DNA of 64,000 nucleotides, from the NCBI RefSeq assembly GCF_003722335.1, contig NZ_CP026100.1, forward strand, positions 5,182,001 to 5,246,000, in the 5' to 3' direction. Every line of letters begins with the position of its first letter. Position 1 is the first letter of the stretch. Of the stretch, positions 24,866 to 33,317 are shown piece by piece. This DNA is from Caulobacter flavus (lineage in GTDB: Bacteria; Pseudomonadota; Alphaproteobacteria; Caulobacterales; Caulobacteraceae). The position numbers were made by a program, and so were the translations under genes. The notes under the pieces are model-generated. The model ran no database searches. It was not told the DNA's origin and saw only the letters and a list, made by a program, of their open reading frames with translations.

Positions 24866-25747
24866 TCACCCTTCGCCCAGCCGCTGCGCCAAGGCCGCCA
24901 CGAACAGGCGGACCTTGGCCGGCGCCTGGCGCGCCGTCGGATAGACCGCCCAGATCGACCACCCCGGCAGGGCGGCGTCTTCCAGAGGCAGCTCGACCAA
25001 GCGTCCGTCGGCGACCTCGTCGCGCACGTCCCAGGCCGACAGCGGCGTGATCCCCGCCCCGCCCAAGCAGGCCTGGTGCAGCCCTTCGACGCCGCTGGCC
25101 GTGAACCGCCCGGCCACTTTCTGCTGCACCGGCTTGCCGCCGGAGGCGACGAAGGCCCAGTGGGTCGCGCCGCTCATCGCCAGGCAGTCGTGCTCGGCGA
25201 GGTCGGCGAGTTTGCTCGGAACGCCGCGCCGCTCCAGATAGTCCGGCGCGGCGTAGAGGGCGCGCGGGTTGTCGGCCAGCCGCCGGGCGACCAGCGAGTT
25301 GTCGCGCAGCGGCGCGATGCGGATGGCCAGGTCGATGCCGCCGGCGACGATGTCGACGACGCTGTCGGTCAGCAAGAGGTCGACCGACACCTCGGGATTG
25401 ACGTGCATGAACGCGGCGACGGCCGGGGCCACCACCTTGCGGCCGAAGGCGGCCGACGCCGTGATCCGCAGCAGGCCCGAGGCGCCGGCGTCGGACGGCC
25501 GGATCGCCGCGCGGGCGGCGGCCTCACCCTCCAGCATGGCCAGGGCGTGCGGCAGGAAGGCCTCGCCCTCGCTGGTCAGCGACAGGGCGCGCGTAGTGCG
25601 ATGGACGAGGCGCGCTCCGACTTCCTGCTCCAGCGCCGCCATGCGCCGCGAGGCGGCCATGGCCGTGATGCCCAGGCGTCGCGCCGCCCCGGCCAGGCTG
25701 CCGGCCCGCGCGGCCTCCACGAAGACGCCGACGTCGGCGAGGTCCAT
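24866..25747 (-). CDS. LysR-family transcriptional regulator
   Basis: 293 residues with the LysR HTH at 4-63 (FVEAARAGSLAGAARRLGITAMAASRRMAALE) and the effector domain, in which GGAGITPLSAWDV and GGIDLAIRIAPL are typical of the CrgA-like subgroup. It is divergent from the MFS transporter at 25878, separated by about 130 bases, so it probably regulates that pump. Confidence 0.88.
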   Translation of the reverse strand: MDLADVGVFVEAARAGSLAGAARRLGITAMAASRRMAALEQEVGARLVHRTTRALSLTSEGEAFLPHALAMLEGEAAARAAIRPSDAGASGLLRITASAAFGRKVVAPAVAAFMHVNPEVSVDLLLTDSVVDIVAGGIDLAIRIAPLRDNSLVARRLADNPRALYAAPDYLERRGVPSKLADLAEHDCLAMSGATHWAFVASGGKPVQQKVAGRFTASGVEGLHQACLGGAGITPLSAWDVRDEVADGRLVELPLEDAALPGWSIWAVYPTARQAPAKVRLFVAALAQRLGEG

Positions 25748-25877
25748 TCTATCGAATTCCGTTATGCCAGCTTACCGCAAGCCCATACTATAATCATCAG
25801 CGGGATGCTCTATATAGCTCGGCGACTGCCACGGAACGCCGCCCCCTCCCCCTTCGTCGGGCGGCCTGGAGCCGATC

Positions 25878-27074
25878 ATGAGCGCCGCCGCCCGCCCTGC
25901 CCCCAAGCTCGCCGAAGCCTCGCCCGCCCTGGGCCGGGGCCTGACTTTCGCCATGGCCGCCGCCGCCGGCCTGGCCGTGGCCAACATCTACTACAACCAG
26001 CCGATGCTGGGCCTGATCGAGCGCGACCTGCCCGGCCCGCTGACGGCCTTCGTGCCGACCGCGACCCAGCTGGGCTACGCCGCCGGCCTCTTCCTGCTGA
26101 CGCCGCTGGGCGACCGCATGGAGCGCAAGAGCCTGATCGTCGCGCAGTTCCTGGTGCTGGCCTTGGCCCTGGTCGCCGCCGCCGTCGCGCCGAGCGCCGC
26201 CCTGCTGCTGCTGGCCTCGCTGCTGGTCGGAGCCGGAGCCACCGTGGCCCAGCAGATCGTGCCCTTCGCCGCTCACCTGTCCGCCCCCGAAAAGCGCGGT
26301 GCGACGGTGGGGACGGTGATGTCGGGCCTGCTGTGCGGCATCCTGCTGTCGCGCACCCTGGCCGGGTTCGTCGCCACCCACGGCGGCTGGCGGGCGATGT
26401 TCTGGCTGGGCGCGCCGATCGCGCTCGCCGCCGCCGCGCTGATGGCGCTGGCCCTGCCGCGCAGCAAGCCGGATACCGACCTCACCTATGCCGACCTGCT
26501 GGGCTCGCTGGGCAAGCTGTGGCGCGAGTTCCCGGAACTTCGCCTGGCGGCCCTGACCCAGGCCAGCCTGTTCGCCGCCTTCACCGCCTTCTGGACGATC
26601 CTGGCCCTGCAGCTGCAGCAGCGCTTCTCTCTGGGCGCCGACGTCGCCGGCCTGTTCGGGATCGTGGGCGTGGTGGGCGTGCTGGCCGCCCCCATCGCCG
26701 GCCGGATCGCCGACAAGCGCGGCCCGCACCTGACCATCGCGCTCGGCGCGGTGCTGACCCTGGCCTCGTGGATCCTGTTCGGGACCTGGGTGTCGATCGC
26801 GGGCCTGCTGGTCGGCGTGGTGCTGCTGGACTTCGCGGTGCAGGGCGCGCTGGTCTCGAACCAGCACCTGGTCTACGCCTTGCGCCCCGAGGCGCGGGCG
26901 CGGCTGAACACCCTCTTCATGGGCGGCATGTTCCTAGGCGGCGCGGCCGGCTCGGCCGCGGCGGCGGCGGCCTGGAACCTGGGCGGCTGGAGCAGCGTGG
27001 CCCTGATGGGCGCGGGCCTGGCGGCGATCGCCACGGTGCTGCAGATGTCCAGCCTGAAGCGGCGGCGAGGCTGA
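25878..27074 (+). CDS. major facilitator superfamily transporter
   Basis: 398 residues, 12 transmembrane helices expected from the hydrophobicity pattern. The A motif near helices 2-3 (GLFLLTPLGDRMERKSL) and the matching ADKRG in the second half identify the MFS. The best match is the YnfM-like arabinose/drug efflux group (NIYYNQPMLGLIERDL near the N-terminus is typical). Divergent from a LysR regulator. Likely an efflux pump; substrate unknown. Confidence 0.85.
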   Translation: MSAAARPAPKLAEASPALGRGLTFAMAAAAGLAVANIYYNQPMLGLIERDLPGPLTAFVPTATQLGYAAGLFLLTPLGDRMERKSLIVAQFLVLALALVAAAVAPSAALLLLASLLVGAGATVAQQIVPFAAHLSAPEKRGATVGTVMSGLLCGILLSRTLAGFVATHGGWRAMFWLGAPIALAAAALMALALPRSKPDTDLTYADLLGSLGKLWREFPELRLAALTQASLFAAFTAFWTILALQLQQRFSLGADVAGLFGIVGVVGVLAAPIAGRIADKRGPHLTIALGAVLTLASWILFGTWVSIAGLLVGVVLLDFAVQGALVSNQHLVYALRPEARARLNTLFMGGMFLGGAAGSAAAAAAWNLGGWSSVALMGAGLAAIATVLQMSSLKRRRG

Positions 27075-27090
27075 GCTTCGGCTAGCGCTC

Positions 27091-27230
27091 GTCATCCCGG
27101 AAACGGCGAAGCCGTTATCCGGGACCTAGGGGACGGGGTGGGGAATCTGCCGCCGCACCATCGCCGCAGTCGACGCGATACGGCCGCCCCTGGGTCCCGG
27201 CTCTACGCTACGCGCTTCGGCCGGGATGAC
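27091..27230. repeat. family B intergenic inverted repeat, copy 1
   Basis: Begins GTCATCCCGG and ends CCGGGATGAC, with an internal GGGTCCCGGCTCTACG module. The whole forms a long imperfect hairpin. A second copy is at 37410-37516. Confidence 0.85.
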
Positions 27231-27244
27231 GACAAGTATAGATC

Positions 27245-28174
27245 TCAATCCGTCGAGTGCTCGACCGCCAGGGCGAGATCCAGCGCCCGGGCGGCTTCCT
27301 CGCCGGTGACCACCGGACGGGGCGCCTCGCCGCGCACGGCCTTGAGGAAGCCGGCCACGCTCTGGCCCAGCGGATCCTTGCCGGCCGGGGTCTCGGTGAA
27401 GTCCTCGATCAGCGGGAACTGCGTGGTGTTGCGGAAGGTGCGGGCCAGGAAGTCGATCTCGACCTCGCCCGACGGGAAGACGACCTTCATCGTCCGCTCG
27501 CGAGCTTCGGCCACGCGCGAGCTGTCGAACACCGCCGTGAAGCCGTTGGCGAAGGTCGCCTCGACCTTCACCCAGTCCAGGCCGTAGCCGCGATCGGCCT
27601 CGCCCTCGCCTTCCACGGCCACCGGATCGGCGGCGCAAAGGGCCAGCGCCAGGTCGATGTCGTGGATCATCAGGTCAAGCACCACCGAGACGTCAAGGTT
27701 GCGATCCGACGGCGTGCCGCGACGCACGGCTTCCAGGCGGATCGGCTGTTCGGGGATGTCGAGCAGCCCCATGGCCTGGAACACCACGCGCTCCTGGTGG
27801 CCACAGGCCAGCGGCACGCCGGCCTTGGCGGCGGCGGCGATCAGGGCGTCGGCGTCTTCGGGCGACACGGCCAGCGGCTTTTCGGAATAGACCGGCTTGC
27901 CCGCCTTCAGCGCCGCCAGCGCCGCCTTGGCGTGGTGCACGGCCGGGGTGGCGACGGTGACCACGTCGACGGCCGCCAGGAAGGCGTCCATGTCGTCATA
28001 GGCCTTGGCGCCCAGCGGGCCGGCCAGGGCTTCGGCGCGAGAAAGATCGATGTCGAACACGGCGACGAGTTCGACGCCCGGCAGCTCGACATACTTCTTG
28101 GCGTGATAGCCGCCGAACACGCCGGCGCCGACGATACCAGCTTTCAGAACTTGCACTTGCGCTTCTTGGGTCAT
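27245..28174 (-). CDS. Gfo/Idh/MocA-family oxidoreductase
   Basis: 309 residues. The Rossmann start KAGIVGAGVFGGYHAKKYVEL has the GxGxxG NAD(P)-binding loop, and YSEKPLAVSPEDADALI near residues 94-110 is the EKP family motif, holding the catalytic Lys region. A C-terminal alpha/beta domain (DLMIHDIDLALAL) matches the GFO_IDH_MocA_C domain. It oxidises or reduces a sugar or cyclitol; substrate unknown. The frame end lies in the family B repeat region, with no partner gene. Confidence 0.85.
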   Translation of the reverse strand: MTQEAQVQVLKAGIVGAGVFGGYHAKKYVELPGVELVAVFDIDLSRAEALAGPLGAKAYDDMDAFLAAVDVVTVATPAVHHAKAALAALKAGKPVYSEKPLAVSPEDADALIAAAAKAGVPLACGHQERVVFQAMGLLDIPEQPIRLEAVRRGTPSDRNLDVSVVLDLMIHDIDLALALCAADPVAVEGEGEADRGYGLDWVKVEATFANGFTAVFDSSRVAEARERTMKVVFPSGEVEIDFLARTFRNTTQFPLIEDFTETPAGKDPLGQSVAGFLKAVRGEAPRPVVTGEEAARALDLALAVEHSTD

Positions 28175-28237
28175 GGCTCGTCTCTAGCCGCTTCGACCGC
28201 TTGCGAAAAGCTTTGGCAGCGGGCGCGCGCCAGGGCT

Positions 28238-28249
28238 AAACATTCGTTT
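28238..28249. promoter_or_regulatory. AAACG-N2-CGTTT-like operator upstream of curA-like gene
   Basis: AAACATTCGTTT, extended to TTCAAACGAATGTTTA on the minus strand, lies 26 bases before the CurA-like start. It matches 15 of 16 bases with the site before the SMP-30 gene (45159-45170). Similar versions precede the OYE and ABM genes. Probably bound by a TetR-like dimer. Confidence 0.6.
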
Positions 28250-28275
28250 GAACGAGAACACAAAGGGAGGTCGCC

Positions 28276-29301
28276 ATGACCACGTCGCGTGAGATCCGCC
28301 TCAAGAGCCGTCCCGTCGGCGTGCCGACCACCGAGAACTTCGAACTGGCCAGTGTCGAGCTGCCCCCGCCCGGCGACGGCGAGATCCAGGTGAAGAACCT
28401 CTGGATGTCGGTCGACCCCTACATGCGCGGCCGCATGACCGACCGGAAGAGCTACGTGCCGCCGTTCGAATTGGGCAAGGCGCTGCAGGGCGGGGCTGTC
28501 GGCGAGGTGACGGCCTCCAACGATCCGGACTTCAAGGTCGGCGACATCGTCAGCTCGATGTTCGGTTGGCGCGAGGCCTACAACGCCAATCCCAAGGCCC
28601 TGGCGGCCGCCGGCCCGATGGGCGGGATCATGAAGCTGTCCACGCACGGCATGCCGCCCCAGGCCTTCCTGGGCGTGGCCGGCATGCCCGGCATGACCGC
28701 CTACGCCGGCCTGCTGAGGGTCGCGGCGCTGAAGGAAGGCGACATCGTCTTCGTCTCGGCCGCCGCCGGCGCGGTGGGTTCGGTCGTCTGCCAGATCGCC
28801 AAGATCAAGGGCCACACCGTCATTGGCTCGGCCGGCGGCCCCGAGAAGGTCGCCTTCCTCAAGGAGATCGGCGTCGACCACGTGATCGACTACAAGGCCA
28901 CGCCCGACGTCGTCGCCGAACTGGCCAAGGTCGCCCCCAAGGGCATCGACGTCTATTTCGAGAACGTCGGCGGCGCGCACCTCGAGGCGGCCCTGAACTC
29001 GGCCCGCCCGTTCGGCCGCTTCGCCCTGTGCGGGATGATCTCGCAGTACAACGAGACCGGCCGCCCGACCGGCCCGGCCAACATCATCCAGGCGGTGGGC
29101 AAGAGCCTGCGGCTGGAGGGCTTCATCGTCTCCAACCACTACGACCTGTTCCCGGCCTTCGTCCGCGACATGGCCGACTGGATCAATTCCGGGAAGCTGA
29201 CGTGGAAGGAGACCGTAGAGGAAGGCGTCGAGCGCGCGCCCGAGGCCTTCATCAAGCTGTTCTCGGGCGAGAACCTCGGGAAGATGCTGGTGAAGCTGTA
29301 G
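28276..29301 (+). CDS. NADP-dependent alkenal/one oxidoreductase (CurA/LTB4 dehydrogenase family)
   Basis: 341 residues of the zinc-independent medium-chain reductase family (leukotriene B4 12-hydroxydehydrogenase / curcumin reductase). SVDPYMRGRM at about 44-53 is diagnostic, the Rossmann AAAGAVGSVVCQIAK lies near 158-172, and DVYFENVGG near 230-238 is the conserved substrate-site region. It reduces alpha,beta-unsaturated ketones and aldehydes with NADPH. GGGAGG precedes the ATG. Same operator type as the OYE gene, whose substrates overlap, so probably the same regulon. Confidence 0.85.
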   Translation: MTTSREIRLKSRPVGVPTTENFELASVELPPPGDGEIQVKNLWMSVDPYMRGRMTDRKSYVPPFELGKALQGGAVGEVTASNDPDFKVGDIVSSMFGWREAYNANPKALAAAGPMGGIMKLSTHGMPPQAFLGVAGMPGMTAYAGLLRVAALKEGDIVFVSAAAGAVGSVVCQIAKIKGHTVIGSAGGPEKVAFLKEIGVDHVIDYKATPDVVAELAKVAPKGIDVYFENVGGAHLEAALNSARPFGRFALCGMISQYNETGRPTGPANIIQAVGKSLRLEGFIVSNHYDLFPAFVRDMADWINSGKLTWKETVEEGVERAPEAFIKLFSGENLGKMLVKL

Positions 29302-29308
29302 GGGCGGA

Positions 29309-29503
29309 AAGCCCCCTCAGTCGCTACGCGACAGCTCCCCCAGAGGGGGAGCATCTGCGGCGTAGATCCTCCCCTTCTGGGGGAGGTGGCGCGGAGGGCC
29401 GGAGGGGGGACGTTTTCAGCTTTCGAAAAGGCGGCCGATTTCGCTCCACTCCCCTCTCCGTCCGCTTCGCGGACACCTCTCCCACAGGGAGAGGACCTTC
29501 CTG
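29309..29503. repeat. dispersed intergenic repeats, family A copy 3 (two or three modules)
   Basis: Successive CCCCTCAGTCGCTACGCGACAGCTCCCC, CTGGGGGAGGTGGCGCGGAGGGCCGGAGGGGG and CGTCCGCTTCGCGGACACCTCTCCC modules. It fills the gap between the CurA-like and lipoprotein genes. Confidence 0.85.
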
Positions 29504-29854
29504 CTACCGCCCCCGCATCTCCGTCAGTTCCCAGCCCTCGCCGACAGCGACCTTGCGGAACTTGAACGTCACCCGTGCGCCCGGCTCCAGCGGGGCTTCG
29601 GCCAGCACGTCGCCATAGGCCTGGAAGACGGTGCGGCCGGCGGCCAGCGGCGCGGCGCTCGCGCCGTCGTGATCGAGCGTGAGCACCTGGCCCTCGACGC
29701 TGGCGATCACGGCCTGAGTCTCATGCTGCAGCGCCGTCGAGATCGGTGGCGCGGGCTGGGCGGCGGGCGATTTCGAACCCTCGTTCTCCCCGCTCGGTCC
29801 GCAGCCGACCAGGGCCGCAACCGCGAGACACGCTAAAACCGCCTTGAATTTCAT
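29504..29854 (-). CDS. putative lipoprotein with CusF-like domain
   Basis: 116 residues from ATG at 29854. A lipobox (LAVAALVGC, lipidated Cys18) precedes a Ser/Pro-rich linker, then a small beta-barrel, VIASVEGQVLTLDHDG at 49-64, with RVTFKFRKVAVGEGWELTEM at the end. This follows the CusF copper-chaperone fold, but the Met/Trp ligand pair of true CusF (WPAMTM-type) is absent, so copper binding is doubtful. In-frame start at 29908 is less likely because of the lipobox position. Function not assigned. Confidence 0.6.
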   Translation of the reverse strand: MKFKAVLACLAVAALVGCGPSGENEGSKSPAAQPAPPISTALQHETQAVIASVEGQVLTLDHDGASAAPLAAGRTVFQAYGDVLAEAPLEPGARVTFKFRKVAVGEGWELTEMRGR

Positions 29855-30138
29855 AATCTTGACCTGTCTCCAGCGGGCTCCCCGCAGCCCATCTTTGCGC
29901 ATTTGCACAGTTTTTTCACCGCACCTGCGAAATGGATCACATTTTCGATAGCGATTTCGTGATCAAAGTTTTACCCTAGGTGCGTCGGCGGTTTCCTCCG
30001 CCGGACTTCGTTCAACGCCAGACCCTTGCAGAGCGCGACCGATCCCTAGCGGACCGGAGGCGTCCCGTGAAGGCGTTCGGCGCGAAATCGAAGCTCTGCA
30101 TTTCGTCCGACCACGGTCGGATCACCGAGACGGACCCG

Positions 30139-32133
30139 ATGACCGAACGCGGCGCCTTCTTCGACCTGGCCACCTCCACGCCCGTGGCCTTCGAAACCGT
30201 GATCGCCCCGCGCGACCGGGTCGAGATCCCGACCGAGGCCCCCCTGGCCATGCCGGTGCAGCCGCTGGGCTTCTGGCAGGGCGCGGCGCGCGCCGTGCGC
30301 GGCCCGGGCTCGGAAACGGTCATGCGCCGCTGGGTGATCTTCGTCGCCACGGCGATCATGGGCGCGGCAGGCTGGAAGGCCACCTTCGACACCGTCGCGC
30401 TCGGCGGCGTCACCCGCCTGGAAGCCGTCTGCCTGACCCTGCTGGCCCCGCTGTTTCTGGCGCTGGCCCTGTGGTTCGTCACCGCCGTCGCCGGCTTCGT
30501 GGTGCTGCTGCGCACGCCCAAGGATCCGCTGGGCATCGATAGCACGAAGCCGATGCCCAAGCCGCGCGCCCGCACGGCGATCCTGATGCCGGTCTACAAC
30601 GAGGACGCCCAGGCGGTGTTCGCCCGCCTGCGGGCCATGGACGCCTCGATCGCCGAGACCGGCAACAGCCGCGCCTTCGATATCTTCATCATCTCCGACA
30701 CCCGCGACGCGGCGGTGGCCCTGGCCGAGCAGGCCTGCTTCGCCCGCTTCCGCCGGGAGGCCTCCAGCCACGTCTTCTATCGCCGCCGCGCCGAGAACAC
30801 GGGCCGCAAGGCCGGCAACGTCGCCGACTGGGTCGCCCGCTGGGGCGGCGACTACGAGCACATGCTGGTGCTCGACGCCGACAGCCTGATGACCGGCGAC
30901 GCCATGGTCCGCCTGGCCGACGCCATGGAGCGTCATCCGGGCGTGGGTCTGATCCAGACCATGCCGACCATCATCAACGGCCAGACGATCTTCGCCCGCA
31001 CCCTGCAGTTCGCCACCAAGCTCTACGGCCGCGTGGCCTGGACGGGCCTGGCCTGGTGGTCGGGTTCGGAAAGCTCGTTCTGGGGCCACAACGCCATCAT
31101 CCGCACCAAGGCCTTCGCCCAGACCTGCGGCCTGCCCTCGCTGAACGGCCCCAAGCCCTTCGGCGGCGAGGTGATGAGCCACGACGCCCTGGAAAGCGCC
31201 CTGCTGCGCCGCGGCGGCTGGGCCGTGCACCTGGCCCCCTACCTGGAAGGCTCTTACGAGGAGAGCCCCTCCAACCTGCTCGACTTCGCCACCCGCGACC
31301 GTCGCTGGTGCCGGGGCAACGTCCAGCACGTGCCGCTGATCGGCCTGCCGGGCCTGCACTGGATGAGCCGCCTGCACCTGGTGATCGGCGTGCTCAGCTA
31401 CGCCCTGTCGCCGATCTGGTTCGTGGCCCTGTCGGCCGGCGTCATCTCGCGCGCCCTGATGCCCGAGGTGAAGAAGGCCGCCTTCACGATGGCCGACCTG
31501 CAGGCCGCCGCCCACGCCCTGATCGACTGGCGCGAGATCCAGGCCACGGCCTGGGCGATGATCATCACCTTCGTGCTGCTGTTCGGTCCCAAGATCCTGG
31601 GCGCCACGCTGATCTTCATGCGCAAACACGAGCTGAAGGGCTTCGGTGGCCGTCGTCGCGTGATGGCGGGCCTCGGCGTCGAGATGCTGCTCTCGGCCCT
31701 GGTCGCCCCGATGCTGATGTTCACCCAGACCCGCGCCGTGGTCGAGATCCTGGCCGGCCGCGTCGGCGGCTGGAGCGCCCAGCGCCGCGACGCCGACAAG
31801 GTCGCCTTCAAGGAGGCCTGCGCCGCCATGGGCTGGATCAGCGCCACGGGCCTGACCCTGGCCGGCCTGTTCTGGTTCACGCCCGACCTGCTGACCGCCA
31901 CCGCCCCGATCCTGGCCGGCCTGATCCTGGCCGTGCCGCTGACCATGCTGGGCGCCAGCAAGGCCGCCGGCCTGGCGCTGAAGGCCAACGGCCTGTTCAT
32001 GACCCCCGACGAGCGTACGCCGCCGGCGATCGTCCGCGCCGCCCTCGGCCCGGTCTGCGAGCCGCCGGTCCGCTGGAACGTCGGCAAGGCCAAGGCCCCC
32101 GCCCTGGCGCCCGCCGAGCAGACCGCGGCCTGA
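30139..32133 (+). CDS. opgH: glucan glucosyltransferase OpgH (MdoH)
   Basis: An inner-membrane family 2 glycosyltransferase that makes the osmoregulated periplasmic glucan backbone from UDP-glucose. 664 residues from the ATG; transmembrane helices at about 69-90 and 96-125, then ILMPVYNEDA, IISDTRDA, VLDADSLM (DxD) and the RDRRWCRGNVQH (Q/R-x-x-R-W) motif, then four to six C-terminal helices. Shorter than E. coli OpgH (847), as usual in alphaproteobacteria. A GTG at 30067, in frame and with GGAGG six bases ahead, is an attractive alternative start adding 24 residues. No opgG partner is adjacent. The 230-base upstream gap shows no other gene. Confidence 0.92.
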   Translation: MTERGAFFDLATSTPVAFETVIAPRDRVEIPTEAPLAMPVQPLGFWQGAARAVRGPGSETVMRRWVIFVATAIMGAAGWKATFDTVALGGVTRLEAVCLTLLAPLFLALALWFVTAVAGFVVLLRTPKDPLGIDSTKPMPKPRARTAILMPVYNEDAQAVFARLRAMDASIAETGNSRAFDIFIISDTRDAAVALAEQACFARFRREASSHVFYRRRAENTGRKAGNVADWVARWGGDYEHMLVLDADSLMTGDAMVRLADAMERHPGVGLIQTMPTIINGQTIFARTLQFATKLYGRVAWTGLAWWSGSESSFWGHNAIIRTKAFAQTCGLPSLNGPKPFGGEVMSHDALESALLRRGGWAVHLAPYLEGSYEESPSNLLDFATRDRRWCRGNVQHVPLIGLPGLHWMSRLHLVIGVLSYALSPIWFVALSAGVISRALMPEVKKAAFTMADLQAAAHALIDWREIQATAWAMIITFVLLFGPKILGATLIFMRKHELKGFGGRRRVMAGLGVEMLLSALVAPMLMFTQTRAVVEILAGRVGGWSAQRRDADKVAFKEACAAMGWISATGLTLAGLFWFTPDLLTATAPILAGLILAVPLTMLGASKAAGLALKANGLFMTPDERTPPAIVRAALGPVCEPPVRWNVGKAKAPALAPAEQTAA

Positions 32134-32152
32134 AGGCCCGATCGTCGAAACC

Positions 32153-32186
32153 GAAAAGCCCCGCCGTCGTCGGCGGGGCTTTTTTG
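32153..32186 (+). terminator. rho-independent terminator of opgH
   Basis: A 11-bp perfect stem AAGCCCCGCCG / CGGCGGGGCTT with a TCGT tetraloop is followed by TTTT. Lies 20 bases after the opgH stop. Confidence 0.92.
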
Positions 32187-32300
32187 TTGCCCGTCGATAC
32201 GGACGCGACGGAAACACGTACTCAAGCTTCGCTACGGCTGGCGGCTCGCCCTCCGGGGGAGTAGAAGCGCGCTTCGTTTGGATTTGACGGAGCCTCCGCC

Positions 32301-33203
32301 GTGTCGCGGCTTTTCAGCGCCTATGTGATCGTCGACTGGAGCGCGGCGGCCAAGCCGACCACCGGGGCCGACTCCGTCTGGATCGGCGTGCTCAAGCGCG
32401 ACGTGCGCTTCCGCCTGACCTTCGAAAGCTACAACCCGGCCACCCGCAACGAAGCCGAGGCCAAGCTCGCCGTCATCCTCGACGACCTGAAGAAGCGCGG
32501 CGAGCGCGCGCTGGTGGGCTTCGACTTCCCGCTGGGCTTTCCGCGCGGCTTCTCCCAGGCCCTGAACCTGCCGGGCGCGACGCCCTGGCGCGCGGTCTGG
32601 GACCAGCTGAACAAGATGGTCAAGGACAAGGCCGACAACACCAACAACCGCTTCGGCGTGGGCTCGGAGATCAACCGTCGCCTAACCGGCGGGCCGTTCC
32701 CGTTCTGGGGCTGCCCGCCCAAGGACGCCCTGACGACCCTGCAGCCCAAGCGCACGCGCGAACATGGCCCGAGCGACCTGCCGGAGTTCCGCCACGCCGA
32801 CGTGGCGGCGAAAGGCGCGCACTCGATCTGGAAGCTCTACTACAACGGCTCGGTCGGCGGTCAGGCGATCATGGGCATCCCGGCTGTGCGCCGCCTGAAG
32901 GACGCCCGCGACGAAACCGTGCGCGTCTGGCCGTTCGAGACCGGCTTCAAGACCCTGACCGAAGCCGACCTCGACGGCGTCGAGGCGGTCGTGGCCGAGG
33001 TCTATCCGTCGCTGATCAAGGCCGTTCCCGCCCCTGGCGAGATCAAGGACCTGGCCCAGGTGCGCGGCCTGGCCGAACATTTCGCCAAGCTCGACGAGGC
33101 CGGCAAGCTGGCCGCCCTGTTCGGGCCGCCCAAGGATGCGCCCGAGGCGCTGGTCGAGGACGTGCAGACCCAGGAAGGCTGGATCCTGGGCGCTTCGGTC
33201 TAG
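32301..33203 (+). CDS. hypothetical protein with DUF429-like RNase H-fold features
   Basis: 300 residues. The N-terminal AYVIVDWSAAAKP, GFDFPLGFPRGF near 74-85 and AEVYPSL near 232-238 are the acidic (Asp/Asp/Glu) blocks typical of the DUF429-type predicted nuclease family with an RNase H fold. Homologues in alphaproteobacteria are often labelled molybdopterin-guanine dinucleotide synthesis protein, without evidence. No partner genes. Function not known. The name here follows the motif pattern only. Confidence 0.6.
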   Translation: MSRLFSAYVIVDWSAAAKPTTGADSVWIGVLKRDVRFRLTFESYNPATRNEAEAKLAVILDDLKKRGERALVGFDFPLGFPRGFSQALNLPGATPWRAVWDQLNKMVKDKADNTNNRFGVGSEINRRLTGGPFPFWGCPPKDALTTLQPKRTREHGPSDLPEFRHADVAAKGAHSIWKLYYNGSVGGQAIMGIPAVRRLKDARDETVRVWPFETGFKTLTEADLDGVEAVVAEVYPSLIKAVPAPGEIKDLAQVRGLAEHFAKLDEAGKLAALFGPPKDAPEALVEDVQTQEGWILGASV

Positions 33204-33208
33204 AGAGC

Positions 33209-33306
33209 CGCCTCACGGCCCTCCGGGCTACCTCCCCAAAGGGGACGATCTTGACGCTTGGATGCTCCCCCTCTGGGGGAGCTGTCGCGGAGCGACTGAG
33301 GGGGTC
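33209..33306. repeat. dispersed intergenic repeat, family A copy 4
   Basis: Carries the same GGCCCTCCGGGCTACCTCCCC and CTCTGGGGGAGCTGTCGCGGAGCGACTGAGGGGG modules seen in other copies. Confidence 0.85.
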
Positions 33307-33317
33307 GCCGCGGGCGT

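Noticed and set aside
25748..25877. LysR T-N11-A operator between LysR and MFS genes
   Set aside because: The sequence is A+T-rich in part, but no convincing dyad with conserved spacing was found.
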